A stretch of 64,000 bases of DNA, taken from the NCBI GenBank assembly GCA_021209875.1, contig JAGYVD010000008.1, forward strand, positions 1,425,501-1,489,500. The letters run 5' to 3'. Positions 21,063 to 32,638 of the stretch are shown here, piece after piece; positions within the stretch are counted from its first letter, which is position 1, and the number at the start of each line of letters is the position of its first letter. The notes under the pieces were generated by a model, which saw only the letters and a list, made by a program, of their open reading frames with translations, did not search any database and had not been told where the DNA came from. The stretch comes from Rosellinia necatrix (taxonomy: Eukaryota > Ascomycota > Sordariomycetes > Xylariales > Xylariaceae). The position numbers and the translations under genes were made by a program.

Positions 21063-22348
21063 ATGGCAAAGAACTTTGCTCTCTTGATTGCTGCCGCATG
21101 CTCAGTCCCGGTTATGGGCGGTGCCGTATCCCACGCTGCCCGGGGAGTTGGGAAGCGAGCGACATACAACCACCCAGGCCTTCTCCATACCGCCGACGAC
21201 TTCTTGCGAATCAGCGCCAAAGTCTCGGCCAAAGCCGAGCCGTGGTATTCGGGCTGGGAGAAACTCATCGCCCATGCCTCGACGCATTACACCGCATCGC
21301 CTAAAGAGACCGTCTGGCGAGGCACGGGGTCGCCTGAAAACTACGCAAGTCTGTACAGGGATATCGCCGCTGCGTACGCCAATGCGCTTGTGTGGAAGAT
21401 CAACGGCACCACTGCGTTTGCCGACACGGCCGCCGGTATCCTAGACGCCTGGAGCTCAACCCTCACCCTCATCGACGGCAGCAGTGACAAGTTCCTCGCT
21501 GCTGGCCTATACGGGTACCAATTTGCTAATGCCGCCGAGCTTCTGCGGGACTACGAGAATTGGGATGGACTGTCCGCCGCGATCGATGTGCTAGAGAATG
21601 TCTTCTACCCCCTGAACAGCAATTTCCTCGTGAACCACAACGGGGCAAAAATAGACCACTACTGGGCTAACTGGGATTTGTGCAACATCGCATCTATTCA
21701 AGCTATCGGCGTCTTATCGGATAACTCAACAAAATTCGACGAGGCTAACGATTACTTCCAAAATGGTGAAGGGAATGGTGCCCTCGAGAAGGCTATCTGG
21801 ATAACATATAACGTTAGCGATCCCGAGGACGTTCTGGGCCAGGGGCAAGAAGCAGGACGAGACCAAGGGCACGCCACGCTGGACTTTGCCCTGCTGGGCG
21901 TCATTGGCCAGCAAGCTTACAACCAAGGCGTTGATCTATTCGGGCTACTCAGCAACCGAATTTTGGCAGGGTAAGTTGGCTCCCTGTACACTTTGAATCT
22001 CTACCAGATCATCCACCCCTAATGTATAGCTCCAATGCTTGCAGTGCCGAGTACGTGGCAGCGTACAACCTCAACTATACGGTTCCATACACGGAATACA
22101 CGAACAGTGACGTTACTCAGTCTGTGATCAGCAACGGGTCTCGCGGTAATGTTCGTCCCACGTGGGAGTTGCTCTACGCGCACTACGCAGAGGTTAAGAA
22201 CGTATCTGCACCATACACATCTGAGTTTCGGGACTGGGTGGTCGAGAAGAGTGGCGGTGCCGAGGGTGGCGGTGGTGACTACGGCAGTACCAGCGGTGGC
22301 TACGACCAGCTTGGCTATGGAACTCTTCTTTTCCGTCGTGACGAATAG
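21063..22348 (+). CDS. Secreted alginate-lyase-superfamily polysaccharide lyase (PL38-like), copy 2
   Basis: The model has two exons, 21063-21970 and 22045-22348, with intron 21971-22044 (403 aa). It has a signal peptide of about 20 residues and a Lys-Arg at 31-32 that may be a Kex2 propeptide site. The catalytic domain shares order and motifs with the enzyme at 8823-10170: LAAGLYGYQFANAAELLR, VNHNGAK, ANWDLCNIASIQAIGV, AGRDQGHATLDFALLGVIG, YNQGVDLFG. Both end in GGGGDYG followed by GYGTLLFR or GHGTLMYR. The single intron sits at the homologous place (after ..ILAG and ..ILNA), so the pair are true paralogues. Identity is clearly partial, so the duplication is not recent. Predicted to degrade a polyuronide extracellularly and supply substrate to GH88. 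Confidence 0.86.
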
Positions 22349-25300
22349 GCTACGGTGGAACTGGACAGCGTATTGCCGAGAACAGGCATTCCAGTTATCA
22401 AACACGCCCGAACCGCGGTCGGTAGTTGTGCTTTTGTTACGGAGCAGCACCGGCACCGCAGATCCATTTTGGAACATGTGTATAACACCGAGCTTAAAGC
22501 CGCTGCTTCATTATCTCTACTCATATGCTTGTGCATATTTTCCCTTATCAGGATACACATGTGAAAAGTTGGGACCGAGACAGCTTTAGGTTTAGGAAAA
22601 GGGGTGACGTATTAGAGTGTAGAATCCTCTGGACAAGAATGGGTAGTGTAACCTAGAACCGAACCGCGCACACATCCAAATGGTGAAATGTAACGTTTCT
22701 ACTTCGCGGCTTATATTTAACTTTATTGAGCGTAATCGTAGTTTTCACAATTTCGGATTTGTCGAATAAACTTCAACAAACATTAGAAGTTCATACTTTA
22801 CCAAAGAAATGGGTTATTTCTGAAGGCAACTTGTCCGTAGCGACAGTTGATAAGCAATTTGCAACATCTGGAAGTATCTTAAGGGATTGGTGAGATGGGA
22901 CGATGCTTGATACCAGATCTAGCTCATTCGCGCCAGCATAGTAGACATCGATAAGCGTGACCTGCTGGTCAATATATTGAATCTCCTAGGGGCCTTCGGT
23001 GGAATCCATGTCGCGTATATCCTCGGAGACCTAGAGTAAGAGGATGAAAGCCTTAAAATTAACGAATATCTGCTTAAACACTTGAGCCCGAGCATTGACG
23101 ACTTCTATGGAGGATTATGGCGAGGTCGTTTCGCCACTGAATGGCACGACGAGATAGAAGGCGGAGATGGAATAAATGGAAGGACTGCAATATATACAAC
23201 GCTCTACGCCCTAGTCGATCCATACAATTCTACACTGGGTGTAAACAAGATGTGTCCACGGGACCTGGCTCTCGGCAAACGACGAGCAATAGTACGTATT
23301 CTCTACGAGAATATGCCGTACTAGGTATCACGCAAGTCGTCAAGTCGCTGCGCTAGCACGTCTCAAATTAGATTTCAGGAAATGATGAATGCGTACGTAT
23401 ATGGACTCGGCCTTGTTAACTAGCAGCTGATCTAGGCATGTCCATCCCCTCTACAGGGACGGTGAATGAGGTTTCCCCGCAACGAAGGAGCCGCGCAAAT
23501 TTCACCTAGCAGTCCAGGGACGCCATTCCCACCCTAGCGAGGCGTGTCTAGGTTAGCTCCGCCTTCATCTTCTTCATCCTCCTGAAAGCATTAGTCGTTG
23601 AAATTTCCGAACTACTGAGGAGAAGATACCGGAAACGCGATCCCCGAGAAGCCACTCACCGTAGTGGCGTTGTTAAAGGGACGCATTAGGATGAACAAAA
23701 CCACCTGCCATACCGCCACTGACGTCGAGGCGGCCAGTCAACGATGAGGACGGCCTTGGGTGACACTGCATGCCTGAGGTTAGTTGCAGATGTGGTGTTT
23801 GCCAATTCACGATACATGCTTTGCTGATCACCCGTCAGCTTCCCTTTGTGAGTCTAGGAGCACGATGATACCAACAAACCAAACGGGTACTAGTGTCGCC
23901 ACCCATGTAGTGATGCACCATCTGAAAAGGCTTCTTCGGCCGAGGGCGCCCTCTCCGCGGGCCAGCTGGGCGGGTGAAGCCATAATGTGGGAACGACCCC
24001 CTTCCACGTGCGCCCATCGCGGTCGCTTGGATGCTAGAATAAAAGGCCCAGGCGACCCTGCAGCATCCCAGTCCACCCGATCCGAGCTTGCGAAAAAGTC
24101 GTGGCGCAGGCTTAGCTTTTATGGTGCCCCTACTTTACTTCGCTTCACTAATAGTAAGCACGTTCCGATTTTTAAGCATTACCATGCTGCTCGAAAATCA
24201 TGGTCCCCCGGGGGGTTGCAAGCAACAAAATACGATTTCCCTTCGCAAGTTCGGCAATACTACACCCACGGATGTGACCCTCCCTGCTCTACTACATGCG
24301 TAAGCACCCGCGACCGGGGAGCATATGCCTTGTAAGCTTATCCACAGCGAACTCGGAATCTGTGAAACGAGTGATTCTCTCCCGGCGCAAGGTTCTCCCT
24401 CGGGTTGGGCCAATGGGATCTCGTGATGGGCGCGACATATGTATGTACGGACGTCCACGATTGCGATGAGATCCTAAAGGATGAACCTGCATCAAGCTTG
24501 CATCTTCGTTGCCCACCCCTGGCAATGTCTCTCGGTTGCGCTAATTGTGAACCCGCCATGTTTTCTAACTGGGTTGCTTTCATTGGATTGAATACAAAAC
24601 CTAACCCGACCTAGCTTCCCCAGTCATACGTAATAGTAGAGCACTTTTATTAGATCAATTTTGTCTTGTCTGTATTGCGTCGGGTTTATCATCCACAACA
24701 CCGCCGCCGTGCAACAAGACAATCCTTGTGTAATGGCAGGCTTCTGGTAATTTCAAGCTGACTTACATCACGTAGATCCAACAGCGCCCTGCTGCGAAAG
24801 CAGGAGGATGATGACCTCATACGTCAATCGCCTTGGCGTTATTAATAGGTTGTATTTGTTTGGGAGGGTTCATTCGCCGAGCCGGCAATCGTCAGTGTTG
24901 CAGGGTTGGGGGAATGAACCCTTGTAATTTTAGCGGCTAGGTGACTGCTTGCGTGCCTTTTCGATTCTTAATGGAGTAAGATAGCGGGGGTGTGAGTAGT
25001 CGTACACTAAATTTAACCATGCTTAGCAGAAGAGTGCCTACGTTTGTCGTAAAGGCTCGCGGAATGAAGCCCCTTGAACCAACCTGAGCGAACACTTGAT
25101 CGAGAGACTCAACATCTCATATATTGGATATATTTCATACCAAAGTCGAATGCAATACGTCAAAAAAGACACCAATTAGCAACAGAATGAAATCTAGATA
25201 TGGTTAGTAGAAAATCTATAGGGACCCATGGACTCTAGGCTCTTGGCAAAGGGCTTCCCTTGGGAACCGAGGCGCTTATTCGGATCATAGATTCTTGGCA

Positions 25301-27577
25301 TTTATGCTTGGTCCTGCAGCCCTCGTGAGCCAAAGTTAAACCCAACAGCGCCCTGATGCAACAAGCCTTTTCTTATCGCCGACTACAACTCTAGTGGTAC
25401 CTATGAACTATATACTCTGTAGCCTAGGACATACTGAGGAGAGTAAGTATAATATGTGCTAGGGATACCGGATCTGACAGGCGCTAATGGGCGGCCGCAC
25501 ACCCAAGGCTTGAGGGCATTTCAGCACTTTCAGCACTCCCAGACATCCATCCCCGCCAGCTCGCAAATCCATGCACTATACTTAGTGAATGAGGAGTGTT
25601 TGGGCTGAGGCCAGGTGCGAAGTGATGTCAGGTCTGCATTGTCACCGAACGCCACTGTGACGGAGTACGTATGCTTTTTAACCTTTACTCCCCTCGAATC
25701 ACCCAGTCAGCCGTTCATTTCGCAACGGCTGGTTGATCTTTTCTTCACACTGATAAAGGGCTATCTAAGCGTGGAAAGTCGATGCTATGAACCTGGCGCT
25801 GTAGTGGCGTCTTACACAGGCAGATCATTTCCCCATAGAGTGAGATGCAAGATACGAATGCTGCATGAGTTCCAGGCCTGTTCGTTGCCCATCGCGTACC
25901 TAATCTAGATCTCGCAGGCCAGACGGCTGTAAATAAGAAACTTAGGTTAGTCAATCCGCAGACACGGGCAAGCTAGGTATATAAGGTTAACACAGTCACT
26001 CATGCTGGTAGGGGTCCAGAAACAATAGAATCCTTCGGTACTTATGCAGGTAAGTATAAGATGAGACCGGTTTGGTCACCGTCACCCTTCTATTCATATC
26101 CACATTAAGCGACCCTCCCTTAGTCTCCCCCTTTTCCTTGAAGGGGCGATGATCAAAACTATCCTCGATGCAATACTACGGGATTACGTGATCAGCCCCC
26201 CTCCTCGGTTGATATTCGCTGTTCCCCTACAACGGAAGCATTTGTCTAATTGTCGAGGCATCAATCTGAAAACAATTGTGGCGCTGGCCGCGACTTTGAA
26301 AACGAGCGCCTCTTCTGTCCGCTGAGCCGGCGTCCTTCCTTGCTCACCAAATGAATAGGGCCGACGGAAGTCAGCCACGGCCACAAATGGTAAGTCGCGA
26401 GGAGCTCAAGCTAACGTCAATGCACCTTACTGGCGTCACTTGCGTGATGTCCACTGAACTGTTCTCCACTGTGCTTTTAGACGAAATCCCAGCTATATAT
26501 GTGCATACAAACAAACATGGTTGGCAAAAGGCTTCGCCATATTAGGCATTTACGTGTTTGCGGTGTGGTATTGTAGTATGATATTAGCCATGAGCTTGGT
26601 GGGGCACCTCTGACACCTTGGATGAGGCGAGAACGAGTCAAGAAGATTTTTGGTTGTGCTAAATTAGATAGTGCTGAGCTATGTTATTGATTAACTAATC
26701 GGGGGAATTTTAACCTATTTCTCTAACTTCGACTGGCTTAACGCGCGAGGCAAGCATCAGGGATTCCACTTGCTACGCTAGCGCTGCTGCGTGCGGAGAT
26801 ACTATTCCCTTGTCCCCCCCGGGTGATCCGAACTCATGCAATGCTTACCTAGGTCATCATTGATGCTTATTTAGCGGAGCAGGTACAGTAATAATGGGAA
26901 AGGTCTCGTGTCGGCCACATGGTATCAATCGATCCAAGAAAGGTAGTGCACCCAACCCCCTTCTCCTTACAGCGAACATCCCGAACCAGGTGAATTCCGT
27001 GGGTAACCCGCCCAGGTATCAATCTACCGGTAGTAAGAATCCTACTACTTGTGCCTTATACTAGCCCTGCTTAATTTGCTAGCTAATATCGTAGTTCATG
27101 AAGGTTACTACTTTAGTAAGGCCGTTAGTAAGTATACGTCAACCAACAACCTTCTTTGGGGAAAGTAATCACCCGAGAGGCGATAAGTCCGATCAACACT
27201 CCCAGGTGCCAGCTCCCTCTCAAGCCTTTCTAGGTATATCGTCTGGTCCACAGCACATATCTGGGTCATATCATAGCTAAGAATAGAAAACCTCGAGCCT
27301 CGGGGTTAACAGGCAGATCACGCATCCGGATGTCGCTCAAGCGCCACTGCCACCAAAGCCACAACCATGAAGCTTGTATAAGACTCACTCATCATTCCGC
27401 TTCCGTCTCAATCTCTCCTAATTACTGGCTACCTTCTCTTCTACTTCTGCCTTCTTTTCTTTGGTCAATAGTTGCGTTTGGCAACTTATTTCAACACCCT
27501 CATTACTCTCCTTTCATAAACTTCTTCGTGTGAATTATTACGATTTCTGCCTATAAATTTCTCTCAGCGCTCGAGAA
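22349..27577. other. Gene desert with coding-like scraps
   Basis: About 5.2 kb without an intact gene. Two stretches look like exons of unknown proteins: minus strand 22790-23030 (frame with YIDQQVTLIDVYYAGANEL, interrupted by one TAG) and plus strand 23043-23324 (listed separately). A near-identical 18-mer (caacagcgccctg.tgc) occurs at 24781 and 25344. No transposase, LTR or inverted terminal repeat was recognised. Other frames, such as 23784-24335 and 25615-25908, resemble nothing. Confidence 0.5.
23043..23324 (+). pseudogene. Unrecognised coding-like fragment
   Basis: This is an open frame of about 93 codons ending at TAG 23322-23324. It contains LKINEYLLKHLSPSIDDFYGG, then WRGRFATEWHDEIEGGDG and INGRTAIYTTLYALVDPYNS. 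The amino-acid composition looks like a folded protein rather than random sequence. No ATG lies at the N-terminal end (the nearest is internal), and no neighbouring exon is evident. It may be one exon of a decayed gene. Family not recognised. Confidence 0.3.
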
Positions 27578-30342
27578 ATGAAGTCATTTTCTTACCTTGC
27601 GCTACTTAGCGCAATTGCTCCATTCGCTAAAGCTGGGTGAGTTGTGAAGCTCCCAATTTTGTGTTTGTTAAAGGCTGACGAAGTAATAAAGAGATATCGC
27701 CCCATACGGACCCGATGTCCTCATCTCTCGAGTAGAAGACCAGCTCCAATTCCCCCAGATCGGCCCAGTACTGCCCATTCAAGAACCCCAGGCCAAGGAA
27801 TATGAGTACATTGTTGTCGGTTCGGGTGCTGGCGGGTCGCCTGTTGCGGCGAACCTGGCCCGCGCCGGCCACAGCGTCCTGCTGATCGACGCAGGCGGCG
27901 ACTATGGCAACCTACGACAGGTTGTCGCCCCTGCTTTGGCAAACCCGGCCTCCGAAAGGAATGAAGTTACCTGGGGATTTTTCGTCCGCCACTATGCCGA
28001 CCAGGCCAAGACTTTAACGGACCGAAAGCTTACCTACTTAACGCCGGACGGCCAGTACTACAGTAAGTGCTTCTCCCGCCCCCTTCCATCGCGGTGACCC
28101 AATTGACCGCATTTCAGGTGGTAGAAGTCCTCCTCAGGGCTCTACTGTTCTCGGAAACTTTTATCCGCGATATGGTGGCCTGGGTGGCTGCACAGAGCAT
28201 AACGCTCTGGTCGGCCTGCTTCCTACCAAGAACGACTTGGGCTATATCGCCAATATCACTGGTGATCCTTCCTGGCAACTTTCCAACATGCGCCAATATT
28301 TCAAGAAGCTTGAGAACGCCCAATACCCTGACATGTAAGTGGATCTCCAACTTGCTTAACATGACAGCTGCTGACCACCATTGTTATAGTGACAAGTCTC
28401 AGCATGGGACATCAGGGTATCTCGACCTTAACATCAACCCCGAAGGCATCGCTGCGCAAGATATCAAACTTATGTCTGCTCTCATCGGTGCTGCCAAGGG
28501 ATTTGGGGTTAATGCTAACTCTGTTAATGCCCTCTCTCTGGCTCTTAACCAAACCATTGCCAAGGCTACGGCGTCAGGAATCGACCCGTACACCGAGCTG
28601 TTGCCTTTGAACATGACCACGGTAGGCGATCAAGTGCCATTTCCTTCCGTCCCACGAACTATTTAACAAGTCAAAAACTGTTATCCCAACCTCCATATCG
28701 TCCCTTACATTGATTTTCAGCCGAACAAGGCAAAGGCTAACCGCGGAAACCACAGGCGATTACCGATGCATGGGCTAAAGTGGTTAGCCACGATGCTAAC
28801 TCCGCTGCTCCCAACCGCGACACCGCCAGGTTGTTCTCGCGCCTACCTGAGACTATGGATAACGTCAACTACCGACGCTCGTCACCCCGTGATTATGTAT
28901 ACGACACAGCCACGGCCAAGAACCCCAACGGATCTAAGAAGTACCGTCTTGATGTTGCGCTCAACACCTTGGTTACTAAGGTGACCTTCGCTCAGGCCCG
29001 CGGCAGAAAGCCCAAGGCCAGCGGTGTTGAATACCTTTTCGGACAGTCCCTATACCGAGCCGATCCCCGTGCCAGCACTACCGATGGCGGCAAGGCAGGA
29101 TCTGTCAGGGCTACTAAGGAAGTCATTGTTGCTGGTGGAGCCTTTAACTCGCCCCAAATTCTGAAGCTGTCCGGTGTTGGACCCAAGGCAGAGTGAGTCT
29201 TGACCTAACCCCCCGTCTCCTCCGCGTCTATTTGCTTGTGTAGACTTTCAAACTACCGCGGTTATCATATGAGGCCTCATTTCATTGCTAACCCACCCCA
29301 AAGGCTACAGAAGTTCGGTATTCCCGTTGTTGTCGATCTGCCCGGTGTCGGTACCAATCTCCAAGATCGTCTGGAAGTCAGTGTGAACGCTCAGTATCCT
29401 ACCAACTTCACTCGCATCCTCAACTGCGCCTTCCTTGCCATCGACAACGACCCTTGCTGGACCCAATATACCGACGTCGCCAAGAAGGCTGCTGAGAAGG
29501 GCCCCTACGCTTCGAGCGGCAACTACTTCGGTGCCTTCTGGACCTCGTCCTTCTCCGAGGATGGAGAGCAAGATCTGTGGATCGGCGGGTTCCCGGGAAC
29601 CTTCAACGGCTTCTACCCCGGCTACTCCTCCAACGCCGCCACCGCTACCATCAAGAACTACTGGTCTTGGCTCATCCTCAAGGCGCACACCAGGAACCGA
29701 GCGGGCACTGTAAGTCCATACCTACCTAACTAACATTGCAATCGAGGCTGGGGATTAATTCTGGGCAACCGCAGGTCCAACTGCAATCCGCCAACCCCCG
29801 CGATGTGCCCCTGATCACCTTCCACAGCATGTACGAGGGCCTGTCCAAGGCGGAAGCCGACAAGGACGTGGGCGCCCTCGTCGAAGGCGTCCGCATGGCG
29901 CAGAGCTTCTACGCCAACACGCCCAACGTCGACGGCCAGCCCGTGCAGTGGTGGCCTCCGGCGAACGTTACCAGCGACGCGGACGTCAACAAGTGGATTA
30001 CCGAGGAGGCTTGGGGACACCACGCATCGTAAGTCCACACGCGTATATACACACACCCCGCGATGTCCTGTCGTCGCTACGAACCGCATGATATGATATG
30101 ATATGATTGAAATGAAAAAAAAAAAAAAAAAGCTAACTCCTGAGTGTCATAGGTGCTCCAACCCCATCGGCGCCGATAACGACCCCATGGCGGTCCTCGA
30201 CACCAACTTCCACGTCCGGGGCACCGACGGCCTCCGTGTCGTCGACGCCTCCGTCTTCCCCAAGATCCCGGGTACCTTCATCGCGCTCCCCATCATGATG
30301 GTTGCCGAGAAGGCCTCCGCCGTCATCCTTGCCGGTAAATAG
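27578..30342 (+). CDS. Secreted GMC-family FAD oxidoreductase
   Basis: The model has eight exons: 27578-27636, 27692-28062, 28118-28334, 28390-28621, 28756-29192, 29304-29709, 29775-30028 and 30153-30342 (721 aa). A signal peptide (MKSFSYLALLSAIAPFAKAG) leads into a 35-residue linker and the FAD-binding VVGSGAGGSPVAANLARAG (62-80). Then come the GMC blocks GNFYPRYGGLGGCTEHNALV, EVIVAGGAFNSPQILKLSGVG, VVDLPGVGTNLQDR and the C-terminal WGHHASCSNPIGADNDPMAV. The end is LRVVDASVFPKIPGTFIALP. GMC enzymes oxidise alcohols or sugars to produce aldehydes, lactones and often H2O2. The first catalytic His (HH, about 656) is present. At the second catalytic position, usually His or Asn, the alignment places Phe, a feature of a fungal subgroup whose substrate I cannot name. 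The fourth intron (134 nt) is the least certain junction; the seventh contains a poly-A run. Confidence 0.86.
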
Positions 30343-30639
30343 ACGCTGTCTGGCGGATCGAAAGGCGTGGGGGGGGATATACTGTGAGATACACTAGATA
30401 GGTCGGCGAGGACTAAGAGGGTCGGATGCTCGAGAGACATCATCCACCATAATCCCGCTACGGAAGGAAATTGCTTATGAGCGAATTTATATTGGCATAC
30501 TCATTATCTTGAATATACTCCATTTCTCTCTTTCCATCATCATGTTCGGAGTATAGGTGATAGGTAGAGAGGCCCAATTATTGATATCCTATTTGGGATA
30601 AGTCGACTCCATTTTGAGCAATTCGGTACGAAGCGTTTA

Positions 30640-30960
30640 CTCCAAGCTCATTGTCACTTGTAGAGGTACCAGGAATCCCACATGGGCTCGGTGGCGGATG
30701 AGTAGTTGGTCAAGATCTTCATGTCGCATCACCGACAATAGCAGTGAGTAATCCTTCTCATCTGCTAAGTTCGGATTAGCCCCGCGCCCCAATGCCACTC
30801 GCAGGATCCCACTGCGTCCGGAGCACAGCGGGTGTGTGAGCAGCATCAGCTCGCCGGGTATCTCGGTGAGGTCAGGCGCCAGTCAGGGCTGGTTGTCATC
30901 TTTGGGGGCCGCGACGTGGTCTTGAGGGCCTCGCTGTTCACGCCGAGTTCAAACACCCAG
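30640..30960 (-). pseudogene. Ankyrin-repeat gene remnant
   Basis: On the minus strand, one frame gives ILRVALGRGANPNLADEKDY followed by SLLLSVMRHEDLDQLLIRHRA. This matches the GANPN..D..G.T.L..A....H...V..LL..GA pattern of ankyrin repeats but with degenerate positions. A second frame just upstream (LHWVFELGVNSEALKT) looks like the preceding part, separated by a frame change and stop. No start codon or flanking domain is evident. Read as a short fossil of an ankyrin protein, a gene type common in fungal accessory regions. Confidence 0.4.
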
Positions 30961-31287
30961 TGCAGACCGTCTTGTTCGGTATATCCCTGTGTTAGCACGC
31001 ACCTTTCAAATAATACCTTACAAGGCGCCGTAGGTAAGTAAGTGGTTTTTATCGAAAATAAATGTCCGCATGTGTCATATGCCGGACGCAGATCAGGTCT
31101 CAGACTTGCACCTTTCGTTAGTGCTTCTAGATAGGTACTGTCTAGGTGCCAAACAATGTTGCATGCATGCTACCTAGGTACCTACTGGGACGCTGTAGAA
31201 TAGCCCTGAGATGTGAGGTGGGTACTTATATGCTACCTACAGTACCTAGTAACGTAGGTACCTAAGCATCGAATTTGAATAGAACCT

Positions 31288-31331
31288 TATCAGAGGTATA
31301 TCAGAGGTATATCAGAGGTATATCAGAGGTA
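31288..31331. repeat. 11-bp tandem repeat, four copies
   Basis: Unit TATCAGAGGTA repeated head-to-tail four times in intergenic DNA. Confidence 0.9.
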
Positions 31332-32638
31332 GATGAATACAATCAAGCTTGCTGCAAATAGCTGCCCAAGTAGCCTGCTCTCCCCGACTATGGTGGTTAA
31401 GTGACTGTTAGGTCAAGTACGTAGATTTGAATTTACCTGCCGCAATGGGAAACATGGATAACACTTCGATAACTGCTCCTTTGTTTGTGACTCAACTACA
31501 GACTGCGGGGTGCCTCGAATCATCAGCGGCGAAACATGATCTATGATCTTGGCGACAGCCTGTGGGGAAGATGAGTTCACTGAATGAACTCCACTAATGT
31601 TCCCCTAGCGTCTGCCCTAACGTCTGCCCTAGCCACCTACAGATGGCACCCTTCTGCCTCCCGTTGACCAAGGCCGCCTCTACCGTGCCAACCATGAAGT
31701 GCCGGCTCCTCTAAGTACCTAATGGAATGACATGGGCTGATGATGAGGCCGTCACTTCTCTCTCTACCCTCTGTCTCTCTACCTACTAACATCATTCTCC
31801 CTGGTGAACGCCACTCGAACGAGGAACTTTAATCAACCCATCCCTACTCCGGAGGCGACCTATCTAGTCATTATTCAAAAGAGTGTCCTGTCCTGGTGGG
31901 CTCGACCTCGTTTTTTGTTCACGGTTTAGCCACCCATCCCGGTACGGGAGCGTCATTGATCTCCCCACCCTGCCTGCCTTTGTTCCCCTCATTGTCTCTA
32001 TCTTGGCATATCGTACACATGCTCGGTTGCTGCGCCATAGCGTCTTGGCCTGATACCGGAAGGGAATCTTGGTACACTAGCCAAGGGCCCCCCAGCAGCC
32101 CCGACGCCAACCGTTCTGTACAGGATCAGCAGTGGCCGCCTCTATGATACCTAACAGTCTATCGGGCAGTAGACATCTCGGTTCACGGCTGCAGCAGCTA
32201 GCGCGCGAGCTCGTTCCTCTATCCAGGGTGCATCCGCTCCAGCAAATCAACTCCGTCTGACGCGGAGGATGCCAAGTGGAAGTGGACAGTCAATCACATT
32301 CTATTCCAACCCATCCATCCCCCTTCGGTGGCCTGATGATCTTATACGACCCGAGGAATACGTTACCGCGCTGGTCCAAGGTGGTAATACAAATAAAGGC
32401 TTACCCTATCTATTTCGCCGGCTCGGCTGTCTGTGGGCTTCCTCTCTCCCCTCCCACTTCGCCACCCTCTCACCTAACCTAGCTATTAAAGCCAAAACTT
32501 TGGATTGAACCTATTCACCGGGGTTTGCTCTCGCTGCATTCCTGTCGTATGGTCATCAAATTCCATTAGTGGCCGCCGGAAGGGCTTCCAGAGACGTTAT
32601 TCTGTCATCAGAAATACTGTAGTCACGCATCTTTCATC

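Larger units (their letters stand above)
30343..32638. other. Intergenic region with ankyrin remnant and short repeats
   Basis: Beyond the ankyrin-like fragment (30640-30960, listed separately) and the 11-bp repeat at 31288, the stretch holds TAGGTA-rich low complexity (31130-31265) and the pyrimidine-rich 5' side of the peptide-transporter gene. No other gene was recognised. Confidence 0.5.

Noticed and set aside
23784..24335. 183-aa ORF in the gene desert
   Set aside because: Rich in random Cys/His/Arg without pattern, overlapped by similar-length frames on the other strand, and no recognisable domain.
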